DNA from: Cercis canadensis
Taxonomy: Eukaryota > Streptophyta > Magnoliopsida > Fabales > Fabaceae
Assembly (NCBI GenBank): GCA_003255065.1
Contig: QAOA01005709.1
Span: 107,957 to 171,956 of the forward strand
DNA: 64,000 nucleotides
Reading direction: 5' to 3'
Shown here piece by piece: positions 11,701-21,863 of the stretch. The notes under the pieces are model-generated. The model was not told where the DNA came from. It was given only the letters and a program-made list of their open reading frames with translations, and made no database searches. How positions within the stretch are numbered: the stretch's first letter is position 1; every line of letters starts with the position of its first letter. The position numbers were made by a program, and so were the translations under genes.

Positions 11701-13268
11701 GGCAAACCAAACAATGTATACAGAATTCACTGTTAAGCCAAGATTTGTTCCATTTGTATTGACATCTCTAGAATGAAAAACTGAAGGAATATAACATTAT
11801 GAAGGTTTATAGCTTTTTTTTAATGAAACATGATCAAAGTAGAACTTCAGTAAAAGATAAGTTCACCATCTATTCATATTTTGGGACTTTAAGAACAGAA
11901 TAGTATCAATAGTTATTTCAGACTTCATAACAAAGTTTTCTCCGCCTTCACCTTCTTCCATCTTAAGATTGACTTACCTTGATCGGTAGACAAATGAATA
12001 AGAAGAGTACTGCAGTTTTTAAATCCTAGCAACCATTTTACAAGAGATGATGGCACATTGATAGCAAGTGCAGCAGCAGGATCGCTTTCACAAGCACGAG
12101 GTACTGATATCGCAGCACAATTGACAACCACATCCGGCTGCCATTAGAAAAAATAACAGGATTATTAGTCATAAAAATAGAAAAGTCAATAATATTTATA
12201 TGCCTTGTACTTTGAGATGGTAACAGCATGATCCTTCATCCTAGTGTTTATCTTTTTTTATTCTTTCTTTCTTTGGAAAGGCAATACCCGTGAAATATAT
12301 ACAATAAGATGAAAGCCAAACACTCTTACAACTGCCATCTATTAAACTTTTTATGAATATTCAAGATCCATTTCATGAAACATGGTCTCACTCTGTCGAA
12401 AACACAACCTATACTGACACTGTTAAATAGTAAGAAGGACGATCTATGAGACACTATCAAGTAGAGAAGAAAAGGATTATTATTATTTTTTTTTATGAAC
12501 AACAAATTCTCCTTGAGTTAGGTCCAGAGCATGTAGGATTTCAAAAATGTGCATATTATTTTTCATTCTGGTAGACCATTTCAAATTTTGAAAGGAATCT
12601 TAACAACAAACAGGCTATATATACATTAAGCTACTAAAACCATTGCTATGAATAAATTATGACCAAATTATTTAATCAAAAATGACAGAGATAGATTTTC
12701 CAAATTCAATATCCATAAATCCCATTCCAATTCCGGCAACTTTTGCAGAAACGTTTGACAATACAGAGTATTATACCAACAAGAACCATAAAAGCATGCC
12801 ATGAAGTTTTGACATTTTTGCTTGAACTTTTGATCATGCATTCAGTTAAAGTGATCAACCATGATTTCTAATAAAATTTGCAATGTCAAAGTTCAAATTT
12901 GATCCCAGAAAAATCAAAATCCTTCCAGAAAAGCAGGAAAAAAATAACCCATTAATCAAAATCACATATTTCCCAATTTAAATTGAAGAGACAGTGAAAA
13001 AAAGGACCATTTTCAGCTATTGGGTAGCTTGTGATAACAAAACCTGACCAAATGTAGTTGAAATGGCTTCAAATCCGTCGCCGGTTTGCAAATCTACGTG
13101 GAAAGGAAGCGAACCAGGAATGGCGTCCAACAAAGCTTGCGGAGGTGGACCAGAGTGGTGGGTGAATGCCAGATCGTAGGGGCTTCCATTGATTTCTGCA
13201 TAGCCTTGTAATAGATGCTGACCCAAGTAGCCAGTGCCTCCCACTATCAGAACTCTCTTCTTACTCAT
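8789..13268 (-). CDS. Rossmann-fold MAT2B / dTDP-4-dehydrorhamnose reductase-like protein
   Basis: Six exons (13044-13268, 11978-12137, 11090-11277, 9805-9928, 9316-9446, 8789-8920) sum to 960 nt, 319 residues. The protein is an extended short-chain dehydrogenase/reductase: GGTGYLG near residues 10-16 (dinucleotide-binding GxxGxxG), NCAAISVPRACE, HLSTDQVYEG near 123-132, and the catalytic-type Tyr149-x3-Lys153 in VNVYGKTK. Later come RSSIIYGPQ and HDEFRCPIYVKDL. It resembles methionine adenosyltransferase regulatory subunit 2-beta and bacterial RfbD. The substrate in plants is not known to me. No targeting peptide is evident. Intron 3 holds a foldback transposon and a 12-N gap. From memory the Arabidopsis match is At4g00560, next to DGD2. 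Confidence 0.9.
10174..10860. mobile_element. MULE-type foldback element with 9-bp target duplication
   Basis: Perfect 9-bp duplications TTGTAAAAA flank it at 10165-10173 and 10861-10869. The ends are inverted repeats: left GATTTAAATATACTG then AAGTCCCTATAGTTTG; right, reverse-complemented, GGTTTAAATGTATTGCAGG then TCCCTAAAGTTTG. No coding capacity is seen. The interior contains the N-flanked duplication, so the true element is probably about 440 bp. It lies in intron 3 of the MAT2B-like gene. Confidence 0.85.
10322..10803. repeat. About 235-bp direct duplication around a 12-N gap
   Basis: Sequence 10322-10556 is repeated from 10569 to about 10803 after Ns at 10557-10568. The copies differ at a few bases (acaagcc versus acaagtc; actgggg versus actgagg), like two alleles. 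Likely an unmerged haplotype overlap inside one transposon. Confidence 0.85.
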
Positions 13269-14600
13269 CTCTCTCTCTCTATACTCGAATCTCAATTTCT
13301 GAAATCTTCTTTTGTGGTTTTTCCTGCAGCTGAAACCGTTTGATTCTACACTTTTGGTAAAGGAAACTTACGTTGTTTGTCGCTTCCAACTACTGTCAGT
13401 GTTTCCCACGAGCGTTTTTCGTAAACTCATAAAATGACCCAAAAGGACGCCTCATCAACTTCAATTTTGAGTTTAAATTAAGGCGAGCTTTATGCTACCC
13501 ACTCTCTTGGAGGGGTAGCGCTCCCTCGTATTCTTTAGATGGAATTTTAAGTGGCACTTATGATATGATTTAATTTTAATTTCGTTATAAAAATTTTTAA
13601 AAATTGATTAAAATATATATATATATTTTTTTATAAAATATAAAAATAACATAATATAAAAAAATATGCTACAAAATAAATTTGTAAAATTATTTATTGA
13701 CATATTTTTTTTATATTATATCGTTCTTGTATTTTTATAAAAAAATTATGTGTTTTAACACATTAAATGATTTAATTTTTTGAAATGTTTGAAACGACAC
13801 CAAGATTATTAAATAAGTCTTACCCAAACCTACTAAATTGAGTTGCAATAGCACTATCTCCTTAGATAGATAACATTGTGCTCACCTTAAATTAATCTAT
13901 AAATTGATGTAGTGTTCACCTTAAATTAATCTACAAGTTGATGTAAATTTAGAGGATTCGAAGCTACTCATATTATGTTTTTTGGTTGGCAACGGGACAT
14001 ACGCCCAACAAAAAGTAGACTAAAACAATAGACCTGAACAAAGCTACACCTTTACTATCGAAGCTACTCATGTTATGTAACAAAGTAAAAATAAAAAATA
14101 TATTTTTACTAAGAATTTGAGATGGAATAAACTTTATTATCCTTAAAATCTTAAAAAATTAAGTCATTAATCATCCCTAAATTATTAATAGAATTTGTGT
14201 TTAACAAGATACATGAAAAATACTAATATTTTAATTAATTTTTATTTATTTATTTGTTATATGACAATAAAAATATTTAAACCTTTGGCCCTTACCTCCT
14301 GCGTATTACCCAAAATTTTTACTATTAAACCACACCTAATAATTTTGATTTTTTTTTTTGTATTGCTCCATTTACATATTTTACAATGAATTAATTATTT
14401 TAGTACATATTAAGTAACTTTATTTTTTAAGATCTTAATAATAGTACCATCAAAAGTTTATTCTACTCTAAATTCTCAATAAAAAAATGTTTTCTATTTT
14501 TTAAGATTTCAAAAATAGCATAACATCCCAAATTAATTATTTTACACTAGACAGAACAGAACATATGATAAGCGGCAAACTTTAATTGGATCAGTGACCA
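13269..14600. other. AT-rich intergenic spacer
   Basis: The left end is the 5' flank of the MAT2B-like gene, with a CT-rich leader just above 13268. The rest is AT-rich with poly-A/T tracts, a short tandem duplication of about 35 bp near 13880-13945, and the tiny LINE insertion listed separately. I see no gene. Confidence 0.6.
13979..14057 (-). mobile_element. Very short LINE 3'-end insertion with about 21-bp target duplication
   Basis: A 79-bp insert is flanked by direct repeats at 13958-13978 and 14058-14078 (core CGAAGCTACTCAT, then A or G, then TTATGT), identical but for one base. Read on the minus strand the insert contains GTTGGGCGTATGTCCCGTTG and ends in CCAAAAAA, like the 3' tail of a plant L1-type LINE with a short poly-A. 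It is a severely 5'-truncated retroposition. Confidence 0.7.
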
Positions 14601-14723
14601 TGGGCCCTTGCTCTTGGGCTTGGGGAAAAGAAAATCCAAACTCACAGCTTAAATTAGCCCAATATATTTTCCCATTTTAGATTCTAGGGCAACCTTTCTT
14701 CCATTCAGTCACAGCCTATATAA
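14601..14723 (+). promoter_or_regulatory. Promoter-like cluster: three site II motifs and a TATA box
   Basis: TGGGCC at 14601, TGGGCT at 14615 and AGCCCA (reverse TGGGCT) at 14656 are site II (TGGGCY) elements. TATATAA follows at 14717-14723. Site II elements are a known hallmark of plant snoRNA and ribosomal-protein promoters. They stand about 180 bp upstream of the first snoRNA candidate and no protein gene starts here. Confidence 0.6.
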
Positions 14724-14898
14724 CTATCCTGTAACACAACGTCTTCATGCTCTTCTACTCATACACCCTGCTTGGTTACTGATATTTCTTTTAGCTAAGC
14801 TCTCTCTTTGCTTCTTCTCTATAGATCCCGATCATTATTTTTCATTCGTATATCAGTTTTTTATAGTTATAGGAATCTGGGATTTGGATTTTGGAGCA

Positions 14899-14987
14899 GG
14901 GGAATTCAAGTGATGAGGAAAATACTGCAACAAAATGATGGATTCGATTCCATGATTACCTGTATTTAAGTCGCTGATGATTTCCCC
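14899..14987 (+). ncRNA. C/D-box snoRNA candidate A (target unassigned)
   Basis: Box C GTGATGA at 14910-14916 and box D CTGA at 14974-14977 are bracketed by a terminal stem: GGGGAATTCA (14899-14908) against TGATTTCCCC (14978-14987), 9 of 10 positions pairing. A weak C' (ATGATGG, 14935) and D' (CTGC, 14925) lie between them. The 89-nt size is typical. The guide would be the 32 nt upstream of box D (14942-14973). I could not match it to rRNA or snRNA from memory. An 18-codon ORF starting in box C is probably fortuitous. Confidence 0.72.
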
Positions 14988-15102
14988 TTAAAAGCTCTAA
15001 CCTTTTTTCAGTTTCACTTATAAATGGTTCATCCTTTTTGTGTTATACAATTATGTTTTTCCCTATTTTTTAACTTGAAATTTTTGCCTGAAATATTGAG
15101 TC

Positions 15103-15190
15103 AGGTGGGGGATGTGATGAGAAAATTTTGGTCCGTGTTTCTGATTAAACCGTGACCGATAACCCTTTTAGCACACTCTGATCCCTACCT
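15103..15190 (+). ncRNA. C/D-box snoRNA candidate B, 25S rRNA guide
   Basis: Box C GTGATGA (15114-15120), D' CTGA (15141-15144), a degenerate C' (GTGACCGA, 15152-15159) and box D CTGA (15178-15181) are in order. The terminal stem pairs AGGTGGGG (15103-15110) with CCCTACCT (15183-15190): eight pairs including one G-U. Directly upstream of D' the 13 nt TTGGTCCGTGTTT are perfectly complementary to AAACACGGACCAA of the conserved 25S/28S rRNA stretch. By the D+5 rule the methylated base would be the A after GAAAC. The second guide, upstream of box D, has no target I recognise. It lies 115 nt downstream of candidate A, suggesting one precursor. Confidence 0.82.
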
Positions 15191-16175
15191 ATGCCATCAT
15201 TTGCTTTGTTTTTCTTTCTGTCTCTGTTCTGTTATCCCCAAAACTGTTCTTTTTTTTAATCTATGTAACAGACTGAAAGAGTAGTCTTAGCTCCAGTAAG
15301 ACATAACTATCTAGCTTGAGCACTTTAACTCGGTCAAATACCTACAATGAAGGGATCCCACACTTGGGAAAGTGGATTAGTGAAATGCTTATCAAGATAC
15401 TAATAATCAGAAAATGTATACAACAGCATTATTCTTGTGATAAGCAATTTAATTAAAAAAATCTATGTAAGTTTTGAAAAATTATGTAATTGCTTCTCCT
15501 CGATAAAAAATGAAGAATAGAAATTTAAATGTGTGAAAAAGAATGGTATGGGGAACAATTGTCAAGAGCCAGAATGGCTATGGTTGACTTTCAAGTGGAC
15601 TGCGAGGAAGTTGAAGAAACAAAGCAAAACAAATTGGCGTGAAGTATAGGAAAGCAACAACTGAATTTGGGCATTCATGATTGCTAGGCTATCTATATTC
15701 AATATGATGAGCATATAATGTCAAAGCTCACAATCATACAAGAGGAGAAAGGCAGCAACAAACTTGCAGTAGACACCTTGTGTTACACTTGTTATATGTC
15801 AATGGGATCTCTCTACAATTCAAAAGCCATACCAAAATTTCACAATGGTAGAACATTAAGCTTTACAATAGGCTCGTCAGATACATCAAGTCCTGAAATC
15901 ATCCAAAAACCAATTCCACTGATAAATTAACGCAATTTGATCCCTGTCTTGTAAGGTTATTTGAAGATTGACCCTTCTTCTAAATGAAACACCAAATTAC
16001 AACTTGAGGTTCAAAAAGCTAGGATTCTATATAGCAAGTCAAAATGGTGACTTGCTATGGTAAGAACATGCTAATCAAAATATCATTCCTATCCCAATAG
16101 CTACAAACAAGTTGATCCTAATTTGGAAATCCCCTTCAATTTAATTTCCTCACTGTGGATGTAATGCGCCTAACT
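15191..16175. other. Spacer between snoRNA unit and PH-like gene
   Basis: The right part is probably the 3' UTR of the minus-strand PH-like gene. A 70-codon frame at 15718-15930 shows no family resemblance. The sequence ATCCCACACTTGG near 15355 loosely recalls the plant snRNA upstream element, but has no correctly spaced TATA box. Nothing else is recognised. Confidence 0.5.
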
Positions 16176-18948
16176 TCAGCTGCTGTCAGGGGCAGCTTGT
16201 GACTTCTCAAAAAGCAGCTCAAGTCTCTGGTCAAGATAGAGGAAAAACAAAGCATTTAAGTAAGAGCATACAGAAATGGAAAACATAATTAATAGCACAG
16301 GTCTTATGCCTGCTGCTCTGCAAAGAGACAGAGGATTAATGTATTCATTGATATAATCCTATCTTTCAGTTCAGTTGAAAGATGGTGCCTGTTAAGAGAG
16401 GGGATTTAGGAGGGGGAGATAAAACAAAATGGTTCTTCAATACAAATCTGTACACCCTACATAGAGAAGATGCAAACCTTTACAGATTTGTTGACCTCTT
16501 CAAGTTTATTAAGTAGCAACTCTCCAGGTACTCTGCGTTCTAGTGGAGCATAACTTGGTGAACCTGTTATCTGCATTATATTGACAACAGTGTGTAATTG
16601 GAAGTCTATATGACAGAATTTTAAGAAATACATCTGATTATAGTTCATTCCAGAACGTAACTCTTTTCTTATTTTTTAGGCACTGTTATGATTTATAACT
16701 TTTTATTGCTAAATGGCTAAGTCTGTGAAAACTCAGGCATGAAATCAAGAATACGCTGTCATCATATATAAATTCATAGCCCAATAAAAGTAATACTAAT
16801 GACATGTTGCAAATTCATAGGCCAAATAAAGCTTGCCCTGATATGTGTGTGATGTCTTCCTATTCAGAAACAGCTGCTCATTCTTACATTGCCCAATAGC
16901 CTAGCCACTTCCATTTGGAATAGGCTTTTTGATGTGTTTGGTGAAGCTTGGGTGGGCCCTCAAAGTAAGCAGCAGCTCCTGTTAATTAGCTTTAGAGGTC
17001 TTGGCAGAAAGAAGGAAGGGAAACCTTCGTCGCTACGTGCTACATTTGCTATTCTTTGGTGTATTTTGCTAGAGCAAAATGCCCGGATTTTCAAGGAAAA
17101 ATACTTTTCCTTAGATCTACTGTGGGATAGAATTGTGTTTTTGGTGTCTCTCTGGTGTTATGCACATAGTTGCTTCAATGGAGTGTCCTTGACTACTATG
17201 CAGAGAGAATGGAGAGCCATTCTATTTTCATGTACTCCTTTGTTTTGTTTTTCTCGTGTTTTTTAGCTATACTTCTGTGCTTTGAGGAGGATTCCTTCTC
17301 TTACTCTTCTTTTGTATCCCTTCTTTTTCTCTAATAAAATTTCTTTTCTGTCATCACCCAAAAATTCATGAAAACCAAACATAAAATAGGATAAGATATT
17401 GCCAGATATCAGATCTTCTAGTACTAGAAGTCTGATTTGTATAGGTCAAACTTGAAATTCTCAAAACCATGAGCACACCTCCTCGTTAGAACACCAAAAA
17501 TTCTAATTCAAATCTGCCGCAAAACATAACTATGTTTCCTATAACAATCATTATATGATCATGAGCCATTTCTATAGTGACAAAGTTACTAATGATCCAA
17601 TAGGTTAAATTCCTAGCAACTCAAGCAAGTTCAGCTCTGAGACAGTTATATGGATGAACCACTTGCGTTATTTATTGTCCAATAATAATTAAATCTGCGA
17701 GACAAGATCTCACAAAATAAAATAGTGACAACTGCATTATAGTGAAGTATGGAGAAAACTGCATTCCAGATCCTAATAATTTCTACTCTTAGAATTACAA
17801 ATTGTATCATAACATTCTCAACACTCATTTTTTCACCTTTTTTTTTTTGGTTGGTGTTGGGGGGGAAGAAGAGAAAGGGAGGATTTATTGGATATATGGA
17901 TAAGGATTGAAACAAGTCTGACAAACAACAGAAAAATTATGCATAGCAAAAGGTCTACCATTACCTTCCTGCTTTTTGATGGTGATCTCAGAACAACTGA
18001 TCCCTCGGTCAATGATCCCATACGAGACATGTTCTCCACATCTATGCTCTTGGCAGTTGTTTTCCATACTTTACTTGCATCTGGTGAAATCTTTGAAGCT
18101 TCTGTTATGATCACCTGCAGATAAATAGCAGCATTTTAGGATATGGATCCTTGTCCATCACCTTTATTAGTGGTACAAAGCTAAATACTTCAATTCAAAA
18201 CAAATACAATATAAATGCTAATCCCATTAGATATACCTTCCTCAAATTATCAGGGTTGATAACCCCTTGAACTTGTAGTTCATCCACAGGTGCAGCTTTT
18301 CCACGTGCTACACTTTCAACTCGAAAAGTATGGAGTCCATATATAGACTGCAGGCAACCTGGTATAAGCAGAGATGCAATTAAGTAAAAGGGGATATATA
18401 AGGAGACATCACAAACATCAAATAGCCTGCATCGGTACCTTGTTCAATAATAATATCAATCACCAAGGAAAGAGGTAAACGCTTCTCAATTGTTATGATT
18501 CCCCAAAAAGGTATGAATGAAGGCCTTGACACCTTGAAGAACAAGAAGAGGGGAAAAAATAAATCACTTCCCTGATGCTTTTTATTTAAAAACCAATAAT
18601 AGGGCATCATACAGAACTGTCATATACCTTGTAGACTATTTCAGTAGGTGTAACATATAATTTGCGTGAAGACAAATCTTTTTGAAGTACGTATCTCCTA
18701 ATGGGCAGGTAAAGCAACATAATAACTCCAACTCCCCAAGCTAAGACCAGCAACAGTGATATAGAAAGCCATATGACTGTGTCGTATTGCATGTTATTGT
18801 TTGCAAGTTCTTGAAATGAAGCTGAATACAGTATTTGTTCCGAACAATCTTCATCTTCATCGTCACATATTTCGGATATAGGATCTGAAAGTATCTGATC
18901 CTTTGATGACCTCAGTTCTGATAGACCATCTGTGTGACCCATCAACAT
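16176..18948 (-). CDS. Uncharacterised membrane protein with bacterial-PH-like (bPH2/YdbS-type) domain
   Basis: Six exons (18628-18948, 18439-18532, 18237-18358, 17965-18114, 16478-16570, 16176-16226) give 831 nt, 276 residues. An acidic N-terminus (CDDEDEDC near 28-35) precedes a membrane segment near residues 57-80 (IWLSISLLLVLAWGVGVIML). The conserved part follows: LYVTPTEIVYK, PFWGIITIEKRLPLSLV, IDIIIEQGCLQSIYGLHTF and RVESVARGK. This layout (strand reading xTPTEIVYK, xxIPLxxIxDIxxxQG, then a G-L-x-T strand) is that of bacterial PH/DUF304 domains. The C-terminal half has ASKISPDASKVW and a possible coiled stretch LLNKLEEVNKSVK. Intron 4 carries a LINE fragment. Function is unknown; a lipid or membrane-complex role would be inference. 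The upstream ATG at 18946 was chosen; Met3 is possible. Confidence 0.85.
16865..17350 (+). mobile_element. 5'-truncated LINE fragment (3' end of ORF2)
   Basis: The plus strand encodes NSLATSIWNRLFDVFGEAW, later AILWCILLEQNARIFKEK and LWDRIVFLVSLWCY. This is the C-terminal zf-RVT tail of plant L1-type reverse transcriptase ORFs, with a stop at about 17264. An AT-rich 3' UTR follows with GAGGAGGA-TTCC. It lies opposite to its host, in intron 4 of the PH-like gene. Confidence 0.8.
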
Positions 18949-20975
18949 CTTCTCAAACCCAAACCAGTAGAGAAGGAAGATATATGAGTAATAAAATCTT
19001 AGTTCCTGATTATATCACAAGAATCAGAGAGTAATCCCATCTCCTAGTGCAACCGCTACCCACACCACAAGCCTATTCATTGAGTTCAGGACAGGGGGAA
19101 GAAGGGTAATTTTGTGATGATGAAAATTTAAAACTTGCTCTTCAGAATATGCACATACAGATTGAACTATATTCTAAACAATCTTATATCAATAACAAAA
19201 AAAAAGGGAAAAAAAATCATTTTTAAAGCATTCGCAATATTTCGAATGCTTTCATCTCATGTCTTTTAAAACAAATACTTTTTTTTCATCTTTCCCAGAA
19301 ATTATACCTTCAAAAATTCCAGCTAAACAATTTTGATAGTTAGTAGCAGAAAACAGCCGTTTTCTCCTCGTTTCCAAAGAAATACGGGGACGAGGGGAAA
19401 ATGCTCCGTTTGGTAACCGGGAAAAAAAATGAATGAAAGAAATGAAACAAACGTCAACATCACACACCTTAACTAAGTTGTCATCATACCTTGTGAGAGA
19501 CAAATTAGATTGAGTATCAAATTTTCTATTATCAAACAACAAAAATGGAAAAACCCATTCCCTTTCAGACACTTTTGAGAACGTTCTATAAAATTGAAGG
19601 AAAGAAAAATTAAATCAAATCTATAGGAAAGCTGAAACATTTAATATCACAACCCAAAAGAGAGAGAGTGTGCACGGATTTTTACCTCGAAAGCTTTAGA
19701 ATTTATCTACCCGATGTCGAAATGGTTAATGGTTTCACTCTTCCCTCATTTTCTATAGGTCGCTGGATTAATTGAGCATGATTGCTAGGGTTTACGTTAA
19801 AACGAGTAACTTAACTGTGAAAATGCCATTGGCAGTAGCACCAAACACTCAAAGGGTCAATGCTACTTTACGAACGGTATTGGCGGGGCCGGGTAGACTC
19901 GGACGTTTGCTGGTAATAACGTGGCAAACAAAGGGAATGGAAGCTGGAAAGTGGAAACCATATTTTCTCGTACCAAAGGAGAAGTATTAGTTTCTACCAA
20001 AAAAAAAAAAAAGGAGAAGTATTAGTATTAGTATTAGCAAAAGATAAAGATATATTTAAGATTATAAATAACGAGAGAAAATTATTGTTTGATTATGAAA
20101 AAATTATTTGAATTCAAATAAAATGCTCTTTTTTTGGTTTATCTCATGTGAAATATTTAAAATATTTTGTAATATTATATAATTATTTTGTTTATACATA
20201 TAATTATATTTTAATATTATATAATTATTATGTTAAAAAATAAATAAAATAATTATACAATACTAAAGGCAATTTTAAATATTTCATACTAAAATAAATC
20301 AAATTAAAATATTATTTTATTTAAAATTAAATAATTTTGTTTTAAATTTTAAAATCAAATAATAATTTTTAAAAAATAAAAATATAAACTATTTTTTTTA
20401 TGAATTAGATAAATATTACATAATGATTTTTCATGATTCTATTATCAAATTATAATTTTCATATTCTTCACTGGTCTAATTAAAATTGTTGGCATTAGAA
20501 ACAATCTAAAATTGCTCATCCACATAAAATTATCATTGTATGTCTTTTGATCCTGTGCTTAGACTCTTGAAACAAAAATAACTTATCTTAAATTTAATAA
20601 ATTTAGCTCTATCTATAAAAGTTGGCGTACAACAATAGCTCATTTGCTGGCCGGTTCGGAAAGATAACAGAACCAACCAGTCAAGGCAGACCATGCGACA
20701 ATAGAAAGTATCAATATAATAACGTTTCCAACGAATAACGATGACTGTAATTTGTGAGCGAGGGAATACCTGACAACCCAGAAATCTCAGACCACCACAC
20801 AGATACAGCATATTCTCTCTCTCCCTTCCTTCCCCTTGCAGACGTCTCTTTATTCCCTCCAATTTTTCTCTTGGTTTTCTGTCCTAATTTCTGCTAATTT
20901 TTCTCCTTCTGAAATCCGTTCCTGAGCTGCATTTCAATCTTCTTCATCGATTAGCATCTCTTTCAACTCTTAAGG
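18949..20975. other. Divergent promoter region between PH-like gene and DGD2
   Basis: Probable 5' leaders lie at both ends: the PH-like gene to about 19.8 kb, where a reverse telo-box (AGGGTTT, about 19788) occurs, and DGD2 from about 20.8 kb with a CT-rich stretch. The middle is AT-rich and holds the foldback element listed separately. A 106-codon minus-strand frame at 19252-19572 is not recognisable. Confidence 0.5.
20073..20372. mobile_element. AT-rich foldback MITE (AAAATTATT family, copy 1)
   Basis: The left arm runs GAGAAAATTATTGTTTGATT and then CTCATGTGAAATATTTAAAA. The right arm, reverse-complemented, reads AAAAATTATTATTTGATT and AGTATGAAATATTTAAAA. The AT-rich centre (ATAATTATT around 20220) is shared with the elements at 26.7 and 55.2 kb. 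Ends are approximate. Confidence 0.6.
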
Positions 20976-21748
20976 GTACGTTTCCAATCTGTAATTTATC
21001 AATACCCGTATGCAATTTTGGGCAACTATAGTGTTTAGTATGCAAGTGAATATCTATTTACTTTTTATGTTCATGGTAGATGCAGCTTTGTATTGCAAGG
21101 GTGTAAAGTATAAATTTTGGTAGTTCATATTTGAAAGAAAGAGGAGGAGAAGAAAAGGGTATGTTTGGCTGAATTTGGTGGATTTTTTTTTTCGGGATTG
21201 GGTGCTAGTTTACTGATGTTTGGTGCATAAATGAGAAGCTGAGGCTACTGGTGAGCTCCTTTACCTGTCTTAGTGTATAAAACATATACAATATGGTTTT
21301 GTTCTATAGATTAGATGCTAGAAATGAAAAAAGAATGGAATTTTAGTAATTTTCACTGGATTACTGGCCATCTTTGCTTAATCCTTCTCTGTTATGCTGG
21401 GAATGTAATTGTCACTCTGTTGCATATATAAAAGAATCTGTCATTCCATCTTCTTATTAAGACATGATACGAGTTTAGTGACCAATTTACAATAGCTAAT
21501 GATAATCGTGGAACATCTAATCAATATCAATATGAAGAATGGAAAAGCTATATAGTCGATGCCAGCACTGGGGTTTTTCTTCTTTTCTATTCCTTTTATG
21601 TCAGTATTTCTAAATCTCTTTTCTCTCTGAAGGGAGTTGGGGAACATCAATTGTGCTTGGGTTCTACTTGTGGCTGCATCAAGCCATGTTTAAATGTGGC
21701 ATATTTCTACATGAATTTCAGCTAATAATATTTACCTTTTTGTTGCAG
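20976..21748 (+). other. Probable 5' UTR intron of DGD2
   Basis: TAAGG followed by GTACGT at 20976 matches a donor. TTTTTGTTGCAG ending at 21748 is a strong polypyrimidine acceptor. No coding frame continues through it and the DGD2 ATG is 115 bp downstream. Inferred, no transcript evidence. Confidence 0.5.
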
Positions 21749-21829
21749 ACTGGCGTTAAAAGGAAATCATTCTGTTATCCTCTAAGGTGCTTTTAATAGG
21801 TATTTTCACCTACAAGGGAGTTTGGAAGT

Positions 21830-21850
21830 ATGATGAGATTTCACATTTAA
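21830..21850 (+). promoter_or_regulatory. Short upstream ORF in the DGD2 leader
   Basis: ATGATGAGATTTCACATTTAA encodes six residues and stops 13 nt before the DGD2 start codon, within the same probable leader exon. Such a position can reduce initiation at the main ATG. Whether it is translated is unknown. Confidence 0.45.
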
Positions 21851-21863
21851 ACCTCGTAATCAG

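Noticed and set aside
14913-14969. Short ORF MRKILQQNDGFDSMITCI as a small-peptide gene
   Set aside because: It begins inside box C of snoRNA candidate A and the sequence is better explained by boxes and terminal stem.
15350-15375. snRNA-type upstream sequence element (ATCCCACACTTGG)
   Set aside because: Mismatches the ATCCCACATCG consensus at several positions, has no TATA at the right distance, and lies downstream of the snoRNA pair.
17833-18124. Several overlapping ORFs on both strands around PH-like exon 4
   Set aside because: Only the frame VIITEASKISPDASK continues between splice sites; the others are shadows.
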